DNA of 64,000 nucleotides, taken from assembly GCA_020050835.1 (NCBI GenBank), contig JAGVKB010000097.1:1-64000 (forward strand), given 5' to 3'. Source of the stretch: Candidatus Obscuribacterales bacterium. Its GTDB lineage: Bacteria; Cyanobacteriota; Vampirovibrionia; Obscuribacterales; Obscuribacteraceae. Below the pieces are notes generated by a model, which ran no database searches, had not been told where the DNA came from, and saw only the letters and a program-made list of their open reading frames with translations. Made by a program: the position numbers and the translations under genes. How positions within the stretch are numbered: the stretch's first letter is position 1; every line of letters begins with the position of its first letter. This document shows, one piece after another, positions 36,157 through 45,868 of the stretch.

Positions 36157-36543
36157 ATGTTAACTCCTAGCTTGTTCAGGACTTTCCAATTTAGCCCCCC
36201 GGCAGACCGACAGCAAATGTCATCCCACCTGAGCTAATCAAAGGAACATGCTAGAGGACATTTATTAAAAGCGAGGACTGGCGAGGTAATTAGTTTGTAA
36301 AATCTAAATGATCTGCTTGGACCGCAGCTTAGCGGCTGCAACATCGCTTTACTTACACGCCAATTGCCAAGATAATCGAGCCCGAGCCGAACATTATCGG
36401 TCACTTCCTCCCGCTACCGCCGTATAATAATGATGCTACTTGGCTACATCGCTATCATTTATCCCGTCAGATCGCTGTTGTTGCCTTTTTCCACCATCCC
36501 GTTTGTGACTTAACTGGTCTTTCTCACTTACAAGGAACTGTCA
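36157..36543. other. Divergent intergenic region
   Basis: About 390 bases between the minus-strand precursor gene and the plus-strand esterase gene. It should hold two divergent promoters, including the one for the MNIO operon, but I can point to no consensus promoter pair, operator palindrome or gene. Confidence 0.5.
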
Positions 36544-37230
36544 GTGCCGAAGTTTCTTTATCTGCATGGTTTCGCATCTGGTCCTTCGTCAACCAAAGCC
36601 AAGTACTTTAGATCCCAGTTCAAAGAGATTGGAATAGAAGTTCTGCTCCCGGACTTAAACGGCGATCACTTTGAAAATCTCACTTTAACGAGTCAGTTAG
36701 ATGTAATCGCTCATTTACTCAATGATGGCAACAACCGCCCGTCAGCAATTATCGGGTCTAGCATGGGTGGATTGTTAGCCACTCTTTGCGCGCAGCAATA
36801 TAGTTTTGTCGAGGCGCTCGTGTTGCTTGCACCAGGTTTTGGGCTGCCACGGCGCTGGCTAGAGCTGCTCGGCGACGGCGGGGTTAGAGCCTGGCAAGAG
36901 CGAGGCTATACTGAAATTTTCCACTACGGACTCAATCAAAACTCGACACTCAAATACAGCTTCATTACAGATGCTCAAAGTTACTCGACCGACAATTTGA
37001 CCGTGCCTGTGCCTACTCTTGTCTTTCACGGACAAAACGATGATACAGTGCCGGTTTCGGAAAGCATTGCCTTCTTAGAGGCCAATCCGGAAAAGGTCAA
37101 ACTACAGATACTCGATTCGGATCATTCATTGATTGATCAACTGGACAAAATCTGGCAAGAGACTCTTAGCTTCCTGTACTCCTACACCCTGTTACCGCAA
37201 ACGCCCGCAGCAGGCGCTCCGGGGCTTTAG
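36544..37230 (+). CDS. YqiA-like alpha/beta hydrolase (esterase)
   Basis: GTG 36544 has AAGGA seven bases upstream. The start FLYLHGFASGPSSTKAKYF is the signature of the YqiA/UPF0227 esterase group. The nucleophile elbow is GSSMGG; the acid is in FHGQNDDTVP and the base in DSDHSLID. At 228 residues it is a minimal, lidless hydrolase. It probably cleaves short-chain or thioester substrates; the true substrate is unknown. Confidence 0.88.
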   Translation: MPKFLYLHGFASGPSSTKAKYFRSQFKEIGIEVLLPDLNGDHFENLTLTSQLDVIAHLLNDGNNRPSAIIGSSMGGLLATLCAQQYSFVEALVLLAPGFGLPRRWLELLGDGGVRAWQERGYTEIFHYGLNQNSTLKYSFITDAQSYSTDNLTVPVPTLVFHGQNDDTVPVSESIAFLEANPEKVKLQILDSDHSLIDQLDKIWQETLSFLYSYTLLPQTPAAGAPGL

Positions 37231-37389
37231 AAACATGGGCTACCCCAGACAAGAATATACGGACGCTTAACACCTGATCACCATTTGCAGGCGCAAGATG
37301 GTAGCAGGCAAAGGGCGCTGCTAATTACGACTCGAAAGTCGAGCCGCACACTTGCCTGTGGAAACCCCTTCCTGGCGAGATTGAAAATA

Positions 37390-37773
37390 ATGAGACTCGG
37401 ACGAATTACGGAAGAAACCATCAGAGACGCGAAGTGGGCCGACCGACAATATGAACTTGCATATGACTATTATTTTGGTGGCGATTGGCTGTCGGCTGAA
37501 CAGCTGCTCAGAGAAGCGATTGAAGTTAGCCCGTTCGACAGCCGCTATCGTCTCCTCTTAGCCCAGGTGTATTGTGCACGTGGTTGGCTCAGCATGTCCT
37601 TTTCGGAACTAGAAAGTTTGAAAAACCTCGATCCAGACAACAGTGGCGCGAAATCGCTCGAACAACATCTCAGAAACAAAATGCGCGAGCGCAATGCCGC
37701 TCCCCGCAAGCGAAGTAACCGAGCGAGAGGCTGGCGATCCTTTTTGAACTTTCAACTGTCTTGGTTCCACTAA
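37390..37773 (+). CDS. Small TPR-repeat protein
   Basis: ATG 37390 begins MRLGRITEETIRDAKWADRQ; a longer frame opens at 37285 but its first 35 residues have no coding character. Two TPR-like units are visible (YELAYDYYFGGDWLSAEQLL and SRYRLLLAQVYCARGWLSMS, then LDPDNSGAKSLEQHLR), followed by a very basic tail. It is probably a protein-protein adaptor. The ribosome site is weak, so the exact start is uncertain. Confidence 0.65.
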   Translation: MRLGRITEETIRDAKWADRQYELAYDYYFGGDWLSAEQLLREAIEVSPFDSRYRLLLAQVYCARGWLSMSFSELESLKNLDPDNSGAKSLEQHLRNKMRERNAAPRKRSNRARGWRSFLNFQLSWFH

Positions 37774-37846
37774 ACCCGCATGATATCGAGCTTCGCAATT
37801 AATAGCTGATACCATCGGTGATACCGCTCCCACCCGCCCATCCCGC

Positions 37847-37882
37847 GCAGGAGGGACGCAGTTCGTTGCGTCCCTCCTGCGT
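37847..37882 (+). terminator. Strong 15-bp hairpin
   Basis: CGCAGGAGGGACGCA at 37847-37861 pairs perfectly with TGCGTCCCTCCTGCG at 37868-37882 around a six-base loop. It follows the TPR gene. There is no long T tract, so it may stop transcription on either strand or protect an RNA end. Confidence 0.5.
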
Positions 37883-37982
37883 GCACTTCTCCCCGCAATT
37901 CATTTTCGTTCAGTCGAAGTGCAATCGGTCCTAACGGCATCTGATCGCCTCGGCAGGATCGGACCATTGTTCGCCATTAGTC

Positions 37983-38019
37983 AAAAAAAAGAGACCCCGA
38001 ACCGAAGTTCGGGGTCTCT
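37983..38019 (-). terminator. Rho-independent terminator of the histone-like gene
   Basis: On the minus strand, a perfect 13-bp stem (AGAGACCCCGAAC with GTTCGGGGTCTCT, 37990-38019) with a four-base loop is followed by eight T (the A run at 37983-37990). It lies 32 bases after the stop at 38052. This is the clearest intrinsic terminator in the window. Confidence 0.92.
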
Positions 38020-38051
38020 GGTTGGATCGACAGGAGGACAGTGCGAGGGGA

Positions 38052-38669
38052 TTACATCCCTTCGCCGCCACCGGCTGGGGCTACAGCTGCTTTTTTAGTA
38101 GCTGTTTTCCGCTTCGCCGCGGGACGCTTTTTACCGGCAGCCTTCTTAGGAGCTACCTTCTTAGCTGTACGCTTTGCTGTTGTCTTTTTGGCAGCAGCTT
38201 TTTTCGGTGCAGCTTTGCGTTTCGGTTTTGCTGTTGTCTTTTTGGCAGCAGCGCGCTTAGGAGCAGCCTTCTTTGTAGTACGCTTGGCAGCAGCTTTCTT
38301 AGGAGCAGCTTTCTTTACCGTACGTTTCGCTGTTGTTTTCTTGGCAGCAGCTTTCTTCGGAGCGGCTTTGCGCTTTGTTGTCTTTTTGGCAGCAGCTTTT
38401 TTCGGAGCAGCTTTCTTCGGAGCAGCCTTTTTAGCAGTTGCCTTTTTAGCAGTTGCTTTCTTGGCCGGTGCCTTCTTGGCGGTTGCTTTCTTAGCAGCCG
38501 GCTTTTTGGCAGTTTTCTTCTTGGCGGCTCCCGCTTTGCGGGTCGTCTTCTTCGCGGCCTTCTTCGGCTTGGCGGCCGATTCGGCTCCCGTTACCTCATC
38601 TGCTCCGGCCGGCGCTGGCGAAACCTTCGAGCGCTTAGCCGTAGTTTTTTTTCGTTTTTTCAGTGCCAT
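38052..38669 (-). CDS. Histone H1-like Lys/Ala/Pro-rich nucleoid protein
   Basis: ATG 38669 is preferred over 38699 because GGAGG lies seven bases upstream. The 205-residue product is built from degenerate AAKK, APKKAA and KKTTAKR units and has almost no hydrophobic core. This composition is that of eukaryotic H1 tails and bacterial HctA/AlgP-like nucleoid proteins that bind DNA non-specifically. The Gly-rich end (APAGGGEGM) is unlike the rest. It is monocistronic with its own strong terminator, consistent with high expression. An opposite-strand open frame across it is a composition artefact. Confidence 0.85.
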   Translation of the reverse strand: MALKKRKKTTAKRSKVSPAPAGADEVTGAESAAKPKKAAKKTTRKAGAAKKKTAKKPAAKKATAKKAPAKKATAKKATAKKAAPKKAAPKKAAAKKTTKRKAAPKKAAAKKTTAKRTVKKAAPKKAAAKRTTKKAAPKRAAAKKTTAKPKRKAAPKKAAAKKTTAKRTAKKVAPKKAAGKKRPAAKRKTATKKAAVAPAGGGEGM

Positions 38670-39368
38670 TTCATTTCCTCCAGTAAGCATTGGTTGCACA
38701 GGAACAAAACTCCGGAAAACTGTTCGAGTATCCCTGGAGATTGCGAACTCACTCTTCTTTTCGAACGAGACCTATGCCACCATTTCTAGTGAGAGACCTT
38801 TTTAGTTACTCTCGTTGAACACACCACACACAACATACGATACTTGTAAACGGAATAAATTGCAAGAGATGCCCAGGTCGATCTCCACGAGCGTATCTTC
38901 TTCCAACTCTCAATTCGCAGTGGAAGCGTGTTTCCAAAAGTGGCTTTGCAGGCTGATTTCACGCACGCGAATCGTTAGAATTTTTAGTCGTATATACACC
39001 TTGCTACGTGAACAACAATCAAGAAAGTTTTTTTTGCACGTGCTCTGAAAATGTTGCTCGACATTCCGGCCGACACAATTATCGAACGCTCGGTTCCGGT
39101 GGTGAAACCAAATTGGAAGTTTCATTCAAAAGCCTTACACCATCAGCATTTCAGCAGACACTTGCCGACTATACTTCCGTTCGAGACAGTCTTCAGTCTA
39201 CCCTCGAACCGAACTGTTTCTAGTTTGTCTGAATTGGAGTTCAAGAATCCGCTTCAATCGAATTCGCAAACCTGATCGTGAAACTAAATGAATATATCCA
39301 AGCTGCCCTGAATACTATTACTAACTCAACTGTTCATGCGGTTTTCAGCAGAACAAAACGACTTCCAT
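38670..39368. other. Long gene-poor region
   Basis: About 700 bases, clearly more AT-rich than the surroundings. Several short frames exist on both strands (for example 39051-39275 plus and 38910-39125 minus), but none has a ribosome site, plausible composition or motif. It contains the promoter of the histone-like gene at its left end. Nothing else is recognised. Confidence 0.5.
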
Positions 39369-40355
39369 CTAAAGCCGAGTACCGGCAAAACCGAAAGCGG
39401 ACCGGAACGACTCATTCTGGATTTCTTTCAGCTCATGAAAGTCGATGACATCGTGATCGATCAACCGTTCATACTCACCCGGCAAAGTGCACGGAGCAGG
39501 ATTCCGACCGGGATTGTCCGTACAGATGGCGATCGCAACACCGGCTTCGCGGCAACGAGTAAAAACGGTTCGCAGCTCGCCTATATCTTTTAGCACCCCA
39601 GTCTGTCGATAACTTGTCGGACAAACCTCCAGGGTGATCTGCCGCTTGGCCAATTCCTTCAGCCATTCCGGCTTGATCAATGGAATATGTATGCCATGCC
39701 CAATCCGGTCCAATACTGGAAAGTAGTCGTAGTGAACATTATCGATTCCGGTCTCGCCGAGGTGAGCGGTGGTCTTCAAACCAGAAGATCTAGCCTTGGC
39801 AAAGAGCTTGACCCATGTCTGATAGTTCTCCGGATCGATCTCCGGCCCGGCTATATCCAATCCGACTACCGGGCCGAGACTCTCTCTGGCTACTCTCAAG
39901 ATTGCTTCGTTAATATTCTTGGGCAGACGTCGATCCAGACAGATGATCTGTTTGACCGTGATTGGATAGTCGGCCGGTCGGAGGTTGGCGGAGATCATCT
40001 CGACGATTTTCTCCATCTGCTCAATGCGCTGATTGACGGCTAGCCTGTGATCGGTCCGGAAATACGGATTGTACCTGAGTTCCATGTACTGCAAGTTCTC
40101 GAACGTATACGCTCCGCGACACAGACGCAAAATGAAATATGGAAGGTGCTCCAAACTCTGCAATTCCTCAACGAGCGTGTGAATCTTGACGAACTCCTCA
40201 AGTGTTCTACAGGGACGGGTGAACCAATTGTAGAAACCCTCATAGTCCGGGAAGTAATTGAGCACTGAATGCTCATGCCTCTGCAAGAACTTGTAGATGA
40301 TGCGAGGATGAATTGCTCCACCGAGGTGCCTGTGTAGATCTGCGTATAAGGCCAT
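39369..40355 (-). CDS. Adenosine-deaminase-family metallohydrolase
   Basis: The zinc amidohydrolase motifs appear in order: DLHRHLGG (HxH ligands), TTAHLGETG (HxGE, catalytic Glu), IGHGIHIP, LEVCPTS and ICTDNPG. The overall layout matches adenosine/AMP deaminase-type enzymes. The last motif reads TDN rather than the TDD of adenosine deaminase, where the second Asp contacts the purine; the substrate may therefore differ. The protein has 328 residues and is cytoplasmic. An AAGGG element lies about ten bases upstream of the ATG. Confidence 0.85.
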   Translation of the reverse strand: MALYADLHRHLGGAIHPRIIYKFLQRHEHSVLNYFPDYEGFYNWFTRPCRTLEEFVKIHTLVEELQSLEHLPYFILRLCRGAYTFENLQYMELRYNPYFRTDHRLAVNQRIEQMEKIVEMISANLRPADYPITVKQIICLDRRLPKNINEAILRVARESLGPVVGLDIAGPEIDPENYQTWVKLFAKARSSGLKTTAHLGETGIDNVHYDYFPVLDRIGHGIHIPLIKPEWLKELAKRQITLEVCPTSYRQTGVLKDIGELRTVFTRCREAGVAIAICTDNPGRNPAPCTLPGEYERLIDHDVIDFHELKEIQNESFRSAFGFAGTRL

Positions 40356-40873
40356 CTATGAGTTTCCCTTCTTGAACGCTTACCGCCGGGTTGAGGCGAT
40401 AGCGATAGAGTACGACTAGAGACAGCTTCTGAAGCCTAATTTATTGATACCAAAAGGCTTCTGACCAGCCATCATCGAGCAACTAATTATCGCGTCGATT
40501 CGAATTGGATCCGGTCGATTGGAACTCTTTCTTCGATTGCATTCAACAAAACTTCCCATCGCCAACCTGAATTTCCGAACTGGCTGTCAACCAACTTAGT
40601 TTTACCCGCTCGATTACAATTATCCAGTTCGGAGGAAAGGCAGCGGCAACTTTTGACCGCCGACGTCCGATAATAACGAAAGTACAGTCGAGCCGATGTT
40701 TATCAGCACTTCCATGACAAGTGCAGGCTCTACGGTTACTATATATAAGGAAGCTGCTTGAAAACCGGCAGGGTAGCGAGATAGTGAGATTTCAATTCAT
40801 TTTAGTGACATTTCAAAAGTTCAGAGCCAGGATGTCTCCTTTTGAAACTGAGCCAGGCATTCGACTATTTCAA
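40356..40873. other. Divergent intergenic region
   Basis: About 500 bases between the deaminase-like gene and the cyclophilin. The last 150 bases are open in frame with the cyclophilin (GTG 40721, ATG 40832), but that stretch does not look like a signal peptide. No RNA gene or palindrome is evident. Confidence 0.4.
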
Positions 40874-41479
40874 ATGATTCGTCGTCCGCTCTTGCTGCTG
40901 CTGATACTGGCGCTCATTTTTACAGGCAAAGTAAATGCGCAGTCGCAAGATCCTTATGTTGTATTGAATACATCTAAAGGAACGATTGTAATGCGCATCT
41001 ACACCGGCATTGCTCCGCGCACAGCCAACAATTTCCTGGATCTTGTCAGCCGCGGGTTCTACAACGGACTATCATTCCATCGCGTAGAAAACTGGGTGAT
41101 TCAGGGTGGTGATCCCAATGGAAACGGCACCGGGCTTTTTGTCGATCCTGAAACCGGCCAAGTACGATATCTTCCGCTGGAAGCGTCCCCATACTTGCAT
41201 CACAATGCACCGGGCGTGGTCGCAATGGCGCACAGCAGAAGTCCGAATTCCGGTAGTTGCCAGTTTTATATAACCAAGAAAGCGTCTCCAGCCCTCGATG
41301 GCAGCTACTCCATCTTTGGTGGAGTAGTCAGAGGGATGGATGTGGTTTACAACATCCAGATCGGAGACAGGATAGTCTCTGCCGAAATAGTAAATAGAAG
41401 CGCTAACAGAAGTGGTCAACCACAAGGATCTGCTAGCGCTCCTAGACAACCTCCGCCAACCGGCGAAAGCGGATTCTGA
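40874..41479 (+). CDS. Secreted cyclophilin-type peptidyl-prolyl isomerase
   Basis: The enzyme catalyses proline isomerisation during folding of exported proteins. ATG 40874 begins a clear signal peptide (RRPLLLLLILALIFTG, cleavage after NAQ), so earlier in-frame starts are less likely even though the ribosome site is weak. Cyclophilin motifs: YVVLNTSKGTIVMRIY, APRTANNFLDLVSRGFYNGL, FHRVENWVIQGGDPNGNGTG, MAHSRSPNSGSCQFYI and FGGVVRGMDVV. The catalytic Arg in FHRV and the QGGD and FYI segments are all present. Confidence 0.92.
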   Translation: MIRRPLLLLLILALIFTGKVNAQSQDPYVVLNTSKGTIVMRIYTGIAPRTANNFLDLVSRGFYNGLSFHRVENWVIQGGDPNGNGTGLFVDPETGQVRYLPLEASPYLHHNAPGVVAMAHSRSPNSGSCQFYITKKASPALDGSYSIFGGVVRGMDVVYNIQIGDRIVSAEIVNRSANRSGQPQGSASAPRQPPPTGESGF

Positions 41480-41498
41480 TTCTAATATGACTTAGAAT

Positions 41499-41780
41499 CT
41501 ACCAGCGCTTACCGCCGCCGCCGCCACCCTTCTCTTTGGGTTTCGACGGATTGACAACAATCTGTCTATCTTGAACAGTCTGGCCGTTGAAGAGCCTAAC
41601 TGCATTTTCCGCCTCTGCTTGAGAAGACATTTCTACAAACGCAAAACCACGCTTGCGTCCAGTTTCCCGGTCAGTAGGAATAGATACGGAAACAACCTGC
41701 CCAGCTTGAGAGAAAAGCGTTTCCAAATCACCTTCAGTTAACTTGAAACTAAGGTTGCCAACAAACAATTTCGTATTCAT
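41499..41780 (-). CDS. RRM-type RNA-binding protein (cyanobacterial Rbp-like)
   Basis: A single RNA-recognition motif fills the protein: RNP2 is KLFVGNLSF and RNP1 is KRGFAFVEM, with the aromatic residues that stack on RNA. A short Gly-rich tail (KEKGGGGGGKRW) follows. This is the layout of the cold-induced Rbp proteins of cyanobacteria, which influence mRNA fate. The protein has 93 residues. About 200 bases of non-coding DNA upstream could hold a regulated leader. Confidence 0.93.
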   Translation of the reverse strand: MNTKLFVGNLSFKLTEGDLETLFSQAGQVVSVSIPTDRETGRKRGFAFVEMSSQAEAENAVRLFNGQTVQDRQIVVNPSKPKEKGGGGGGKRW

Positions 41781-41978
41781 CGATTCAGTACACCCATGGG
41801 ACTAACAATCCGTTTGACATTCGAACCGGCCTTACAACTTCAAGCGAGCAGGAATTCGCCAAACATTATCCACTAGATTACCATATCCGACTGGAATCGG
41901 AATGAAAGGCCCGGCCTCACGTAAAGACGGCTTCAGCCGAAGAGTTGATACCACCGGCGGTGACAGAAGCACCGCCGC

Positions 41979-44900
41979 CTACAACCACTTCAAACTACTC
42001 TGACAGCGCTTGATGCCTTCGACGTCTTCACAAAGACTGTACATCTCAATTGCATCGCTCCAGTCTTTCGCTTTCTCGAAACACTGCCCGGCTCGCTGCC
42101 ACTGTCGCACCTGTTTGTAGCACTGACCGGCCTTCTGCAACTGACCGTCGAGCTGGTACAACTCGGCCGCCAGCGCAAGTTTATGATCCTTTTCAAAACA
42201 ATCGGCTGCCTTACCCATGATCATCGCTTGCTTAAATCGATGGCCCGCCAGCATGAAATGCCCCATCTGTTCGTACACGGCGGCAGCGAGGTCCGGTCTT
42301 TCCTTTTGTTCGGCCCAGAGCGCGAGATCGAGCCTCAAGTCTCCCTGTTTGCCGCCAGAAGATGGATCCGATTTGAGCACGCTTCGAACCAGCTCAAGCG
42401 CTGGTGCGGTTTGATTGTCGAGCAGGTACAGTCGCGCGGCATCAACCTTTCGGTTCAACTTGGCCAGCATTGCAGCAGCAGCCGAGTAGTTACCAGCCTT
42501 GAGATAGTAGTCGGCCGCCTGATTCCATTGCTCGCCCTTTTCAAAACAGTAAGCCGCTTCGCTCAGTCCATTTACTCTTAAATAGTACTCAACCGCGCGC
42601 GGCAGATCGCCCAATCGTTCGCAGCAACGCCCTAGTCTTCCCCAGTCCTCCAGTTCCAGCAAAAGTGGCAGCGCTTTGATCCAATCTTGAGCATTCTCGA
42701 AACAATCGGCAGCCTTCTGCTTGTTTTCCAGCTTTAGATAGATCTCTCCGGCCTTGGGCCAGCTCTTCATTCGTTCATAAGCAGCGGCAGCCGTTTGCAA
42801 GTCTCCAGACCTTTCGGCGCACTGGGCGACCTCTTTTAGCCGTCCGGCTTTGGCATAGAGCGCTCGGGCTTTCTCAAATGATTCCGCTTGCTCGTAACAC
42901 TCAGCGGCCTCCGACCATCTATTAAGCGACTCTAAAAGTTTGGCCGCTTTCGCCGGCTGTCGAGCAGACATGAAACAGCGCGCAGCATCCAGCTTGTCCT
43001 TTACTTTCAAGTACATCTCCGCAGCTTGATCGAACTGGGAGCAGTGGCGATATAGCTCGGCAGCCTTTAACCATTGCCCTTTAAGCTTGAACAGGTCGGC
43101 TGCAAGCGACCAACTCTCAGCCCGTTCGTAACAAGCAGCGGCTTGAGCGGTATCACCGCACTTGGCAAAGTTTTCAGCAGCCGAACGCCAGTCTTGAACG
43201 ACTGCGTACAGCTCAGCAGCGCGCAGGTTTTGACCGGCCAATTCGAAACAACGCGCCGCCTCTGCCAGGGCATGATTCTCCTCATAATATTGGGCGGCCT
43301 CCGCGTATCTGCCAACCTGCTCGAGACAAAATGCCACCTCCCCGGCAAGATTGGCCAGTTTGAGATAAGGAACCGCATCTGAATACTGCTTGAGCGACTT
43401 GAAGGCCTGGCCCAAGCTTACCCAATCGCGACACTTCTTCCACAAACGAAGCGCTTGTTCCTTGAGTGCAATCCTGTCTTGGTCAGAGAGTTCGAATTCC
43501 TTGTCGTCTGAGGTTCTTTGCCATTCACCCCATGATTCCTGAGCCTTAACCCGTTCCAAAAAAATCACATTGTAATTTGGAACGTACTTCTCGCTTGCTT
43601 CATAGAACTCGTTCAATGCTTTTGGCGCCTGATCACGACGAAGATCGATCAGCTCTAGCAGCGCTTGAATCTTACTGCCCAAAAACAGTTGCAGTCGGCT
43701 CCAATCCTCGTCGGTCAGATAGATCAACAGATTCTTTCTGGCCCTGGTCACTCCCATATACCAGAGATCGAACATCCTGGCGATCAAATCCTCACCGCTC
43801 GTGTCATCAAGTTCCGAAAGCGAGCTAAACAAGCGATAAAGTATACAATCCTCGAATTCCATGCCTTTGCTCCTTCGCAAAGGCATGAGAAACAGTCCGT
43901 CGTCCAGCGGCAACTGCCTTCTGACCGATTTCAAATCGCTTTCGCTCTCGAATAGGACGACAAGCGGAGCCGGCAAAGCAACATCTCCTCTTCCGCCAAC
44001 CTCGTTCAAGAATTGCAGAAAGTTAGATTCGCTGCCGATTACAATCGTCGGTTTACGCAAAGAAAATTGCGGGGGCAACCCGAGATCGACTGTACCTTCC
44101 GGCGCACATTCGCGAATGAATTTGCTGATATTGAAAATTTCAAGAGTGTTCCTGAAATTGTTATGCAATTGCACTTTCATCATCGCTTTCGGGCGGTGCA
44201 TGGTCTTGAGAATCTCTTCGATATATGAATCCACCTCCTGCCAGCGGAAGCCAGAACGACTGATGTTCTGATGGCGATCTCCTGATAAGAACGGAAAGCT
44301 CAAGCGCTCCTTGTTCGACTTGCATTTGTTCTCCCAGAACAACAATATGGATTTCCACTCGAGCTCGGTGAAGTCCTGAATCTCGTCGATCACAATCCAG
44401 GTTGCCCGCCTTTCACCTGACAGGAATGCCGTATCTTTCATGTTCTGGTAGCAGTAACGAATCAGGTCGGCTTCGTCTCTTTGATTGGCGCGAGCAAGTC
44501 TACTTTCGTAAAGCTGAAAGATCTCCATTATTTCGTCAAGATTTTTCGGGCTTGTGCCGTAGCCCTTGAAAATTCGTCTGTAATCATCATCCGATTGAGG
44601 AAACTTATCCGAGCCAGGTATGAATCTTCCCTTTAAAATCGAATAAATATAGCTATAGGTGTCTTCAGCGTCGACAGTGCGGGTCCAACGTGACTTGGAC
44701 TGAACAATCTCCTCAATCAGCTTTAGACTTGCTTCTCTGTCGATCCACTGCCAGCTTGGCGATCTCTTGTCCAAATTTCGTCGCAGGTAATCACGACAAA
44801 ACTGCAAGTAAGAAAAAACTCTCAGCCCGCCAGAGTCTTCCTTCTCCAGCTCTTGTGAGTCGCCAACGAGATTGACTTTATAGCAGCGGCAAACACAGGC

Positions 44901-45581
44901 CAATTCGTCCTGATAAGTAAAGAAGAAGATATCGTCATCGGGATTGTGCTCGTACAAGTTGAGCGCATGAAAGAGAGCCAGCGTGGTCTTACCGGTACCG
45001 GCAGAACCCCGAACGACGAATGCTTTGTCGGTTTTGCTGATCAAGCGCTCCTGCTCCTCCGTCAACCGAAGATAGCGATCGATGTTCTTTTCAAAGGAGG
45101 AAAATTTTGCCGGCTCGACCAGCACGAAATGCGGCACTTCGAACAGCAGAAGACCATCAGTCAGACTCTCGTTGTCGACCACCCGCGTCTCGCTGTCAAG
45201 CTCGCCCAGCGGCTTGGCTCCGGCACCCCATGCTTCGACCGGCTCAAGCGTCTCGTCGCCACCAGAAAGATGCGCCGGAATGCTTATTCTGTCGACGCGA
45301 CAGTATGCGTCATCGTGATGATTGGCGTCCCAGATTACGAGCGAGCGCTTGTCACCGCGGCAGAACATTGAAAAGATAACGCGTATCTCCACATTGACAC
45401 GCGCTGAATAGACTTTGCCTTTACGTGTGTGGAGCTTCTCGACTCTCAGTCCCTTTAAGTCAAAGCGGCCAGAACGCAGCTTTTCAACCAGCTCCCAGAA
45501 CTTTCGCACATAAGGCTGCGGCAGTATGGAGTTTAGGGCAACTCTCACGCGCGGAGCCATGTATACGGTGTCGAAATGCAC
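41979..45581 (-). CDS. RelE-like domain fused to UvrD-like helicase and long TPR-like array
   Basis: GTG 45581 has GAGG six bases upstream; the product has 1200 residues. Residues 1-105 read like a RelE/ParE toxin fold (VRKFWELVEKLRSGRFDLKG, YSARVNVEIRVIFSM, VIWDANHHDDAY). A superfamily 1 helicase follows: Walker A GSAGTGKTT (about 194), Walker B VIDEIQDF (about 397), KGMEFEDC (about 575) and motif VI GVTRARKN (about 612). From about residue 700 to 1195 there is an array of CFE.AGDW..AA.LY-type repeats, about 20 residues each, as in TPR solenoids. It acts in the cytoplasm on nucleic acid. The fusion suggests a regulated RNA/DNA effector, possibly anti-phage; that role is inference. Confidence 0.85.
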   Translation of the reverse strand: MHFDTVYMAPRVRVALNSILPQPYVRKFWELVEKLRSGRFDLKGLRVEKLHTRKGKVYSARVNVEIRVIFSMFCRGDKRSLVIWDANHHDDAYCRVDRISIPAHLSGGDETLEPVEAWGAGAKPLGELDSETRVVDNESLTDGLLLFEVPHFVLVEPAKFSSFEKNIDRYLRLTEEQERLISKTDKAFVVRGSAGTGKTTLALFHALNLYEHNPDDDIFFFTYQDELACVCRCYKVNLVGDSQELEKEDSGGLRVFSYLQFCRDYLRRNLDKRSPSWQWIDREASLKLIEEIVQSKSRWTRTVDAEDTYSYIYSILKGRFIPGSDKFPQSDDDYRRIFKGYGTSPKNLDEIMEIFQLYESRLARANQRDEADLIRYCYQNMKDTAFLSGERRATWIVIDEIQDFTELEWKSILLFWENKCKSNKERLSFPFLSGDRHQNISRSGFRWQEVDSYIEEILKTMHRPKAMMKVQLHNNFRNTLEIFNISKFIRECAPEGTVDLGLPPQFSLRKPTIVIGSESNFLQFLNEVGGRGDVALPAPLVVLFESESDLKSVRRQLPLDDGLFLMPLRRSKGMEFEDCILYRLFSSLSELDDTSGEDLIARMFDLWYMGVTRARKNLLIYLTDEDWSRLQLFLGSKIQALLELIDLRRDQAPKALNEFYEASEKYVPNYNVIFLERVKAQESWGEWQRTSDDKEFELSDQDRIALKEQALRLWKKCRDWVSLGQAFKSLKQYSDAVPYLKLANLAGEVAFCLEQVGRYAEAAQYYEENHALAEAARCFELAGQNLRAAELYAVVQDWRSAAENFAKCGDTAQAAACYERAESWSLAADLFKLKGQWLKAAELYRHCSQFDQAAEMYLKVKDKLDAARCFMSARQPAKAAKLLESLNRWSEAAECYEQAESFEKARALYAKAGRLKEVAQCAERSGDLQTAAAAYERMKSWPKAGEIYLKLENKQKAADCFENAQDWIKALPLLLELEDWGRLGRCCERLGDLPRAVEYYLRVNGLSEAAYCFEKGEQWNQAADYYLKAGNYSAAAAMLAKLNRKVDAARLYLLDNQTAPALELVRSVLKSDPSSGGKQGDLRLDLALWAEQKERPDLAAAVYEQMGHFMLAGHRFKQAMIMGKAADCFEKDHKLALAAELYQLDGQLQKAGQCYKQVRQWQRAGQCFEKAKDWSDAIEMYSLCEDVEGIKRCQSSLKWL

Positions 45582-45617
45582 CTTGCGCCTCTTTTTTAGC
45601 TGGGCTCTTTCAAGCTA

Positions 45618-45635
45618 ATTCTAGAAAAATTCTAG
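45618..45635. repeat. 11-bp-spaced direct repeat upstream of the helicase gene
   Basis: ATTCTAG occurs at 45618-45624 and 45629-45635, one helical turn apart, 37-54 bases upstream of the minus-strand start. TTCTAGAA within it is a palindrome. It could be an operator. Confidence 0.3.
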
Positions 45636-45868
45636 TACACGAATCTGCCGGGCAAGAGTAATCGTCCCTCGTTCTGTCATCAAGTTTAGAGGCCATCCGG
45701 TTATCAAGGGTTTCGAGGTCAAAAAAGCCGTGTATATAGCAATCGGATGGGACTGTTACCAATAAGCAACGGCAGCTCGATTACGCTGATCGAATGACCG
45801 TTTGAACCGCTGTGCCAGAACTGGCTCATCGGTTGAGTTTGAGCTGCCTGCAAACGGAGGATCCTATC

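Noticed and set aside
38022-38805. Two long plus-strand frames opposite the histone-like gene
   Set aside because: They mirror the Lys/Ala repeats as low-complexity Phe/Leu/Ser or Ala/Phe sequence; the minus-strand gene has the ribosome site and terminator.
38815-39275. Several short open frames in the AT-rich gap
   Set aside because: None has a ribosome site, conserved-looking sequence or supporting neighbour.
41979-45581. Functional stand-alone RelE toxin-antitoxin pair
   Set aside because: The RelE-like part is fused to the helicase and no antitoxin gene precedes or follows it.
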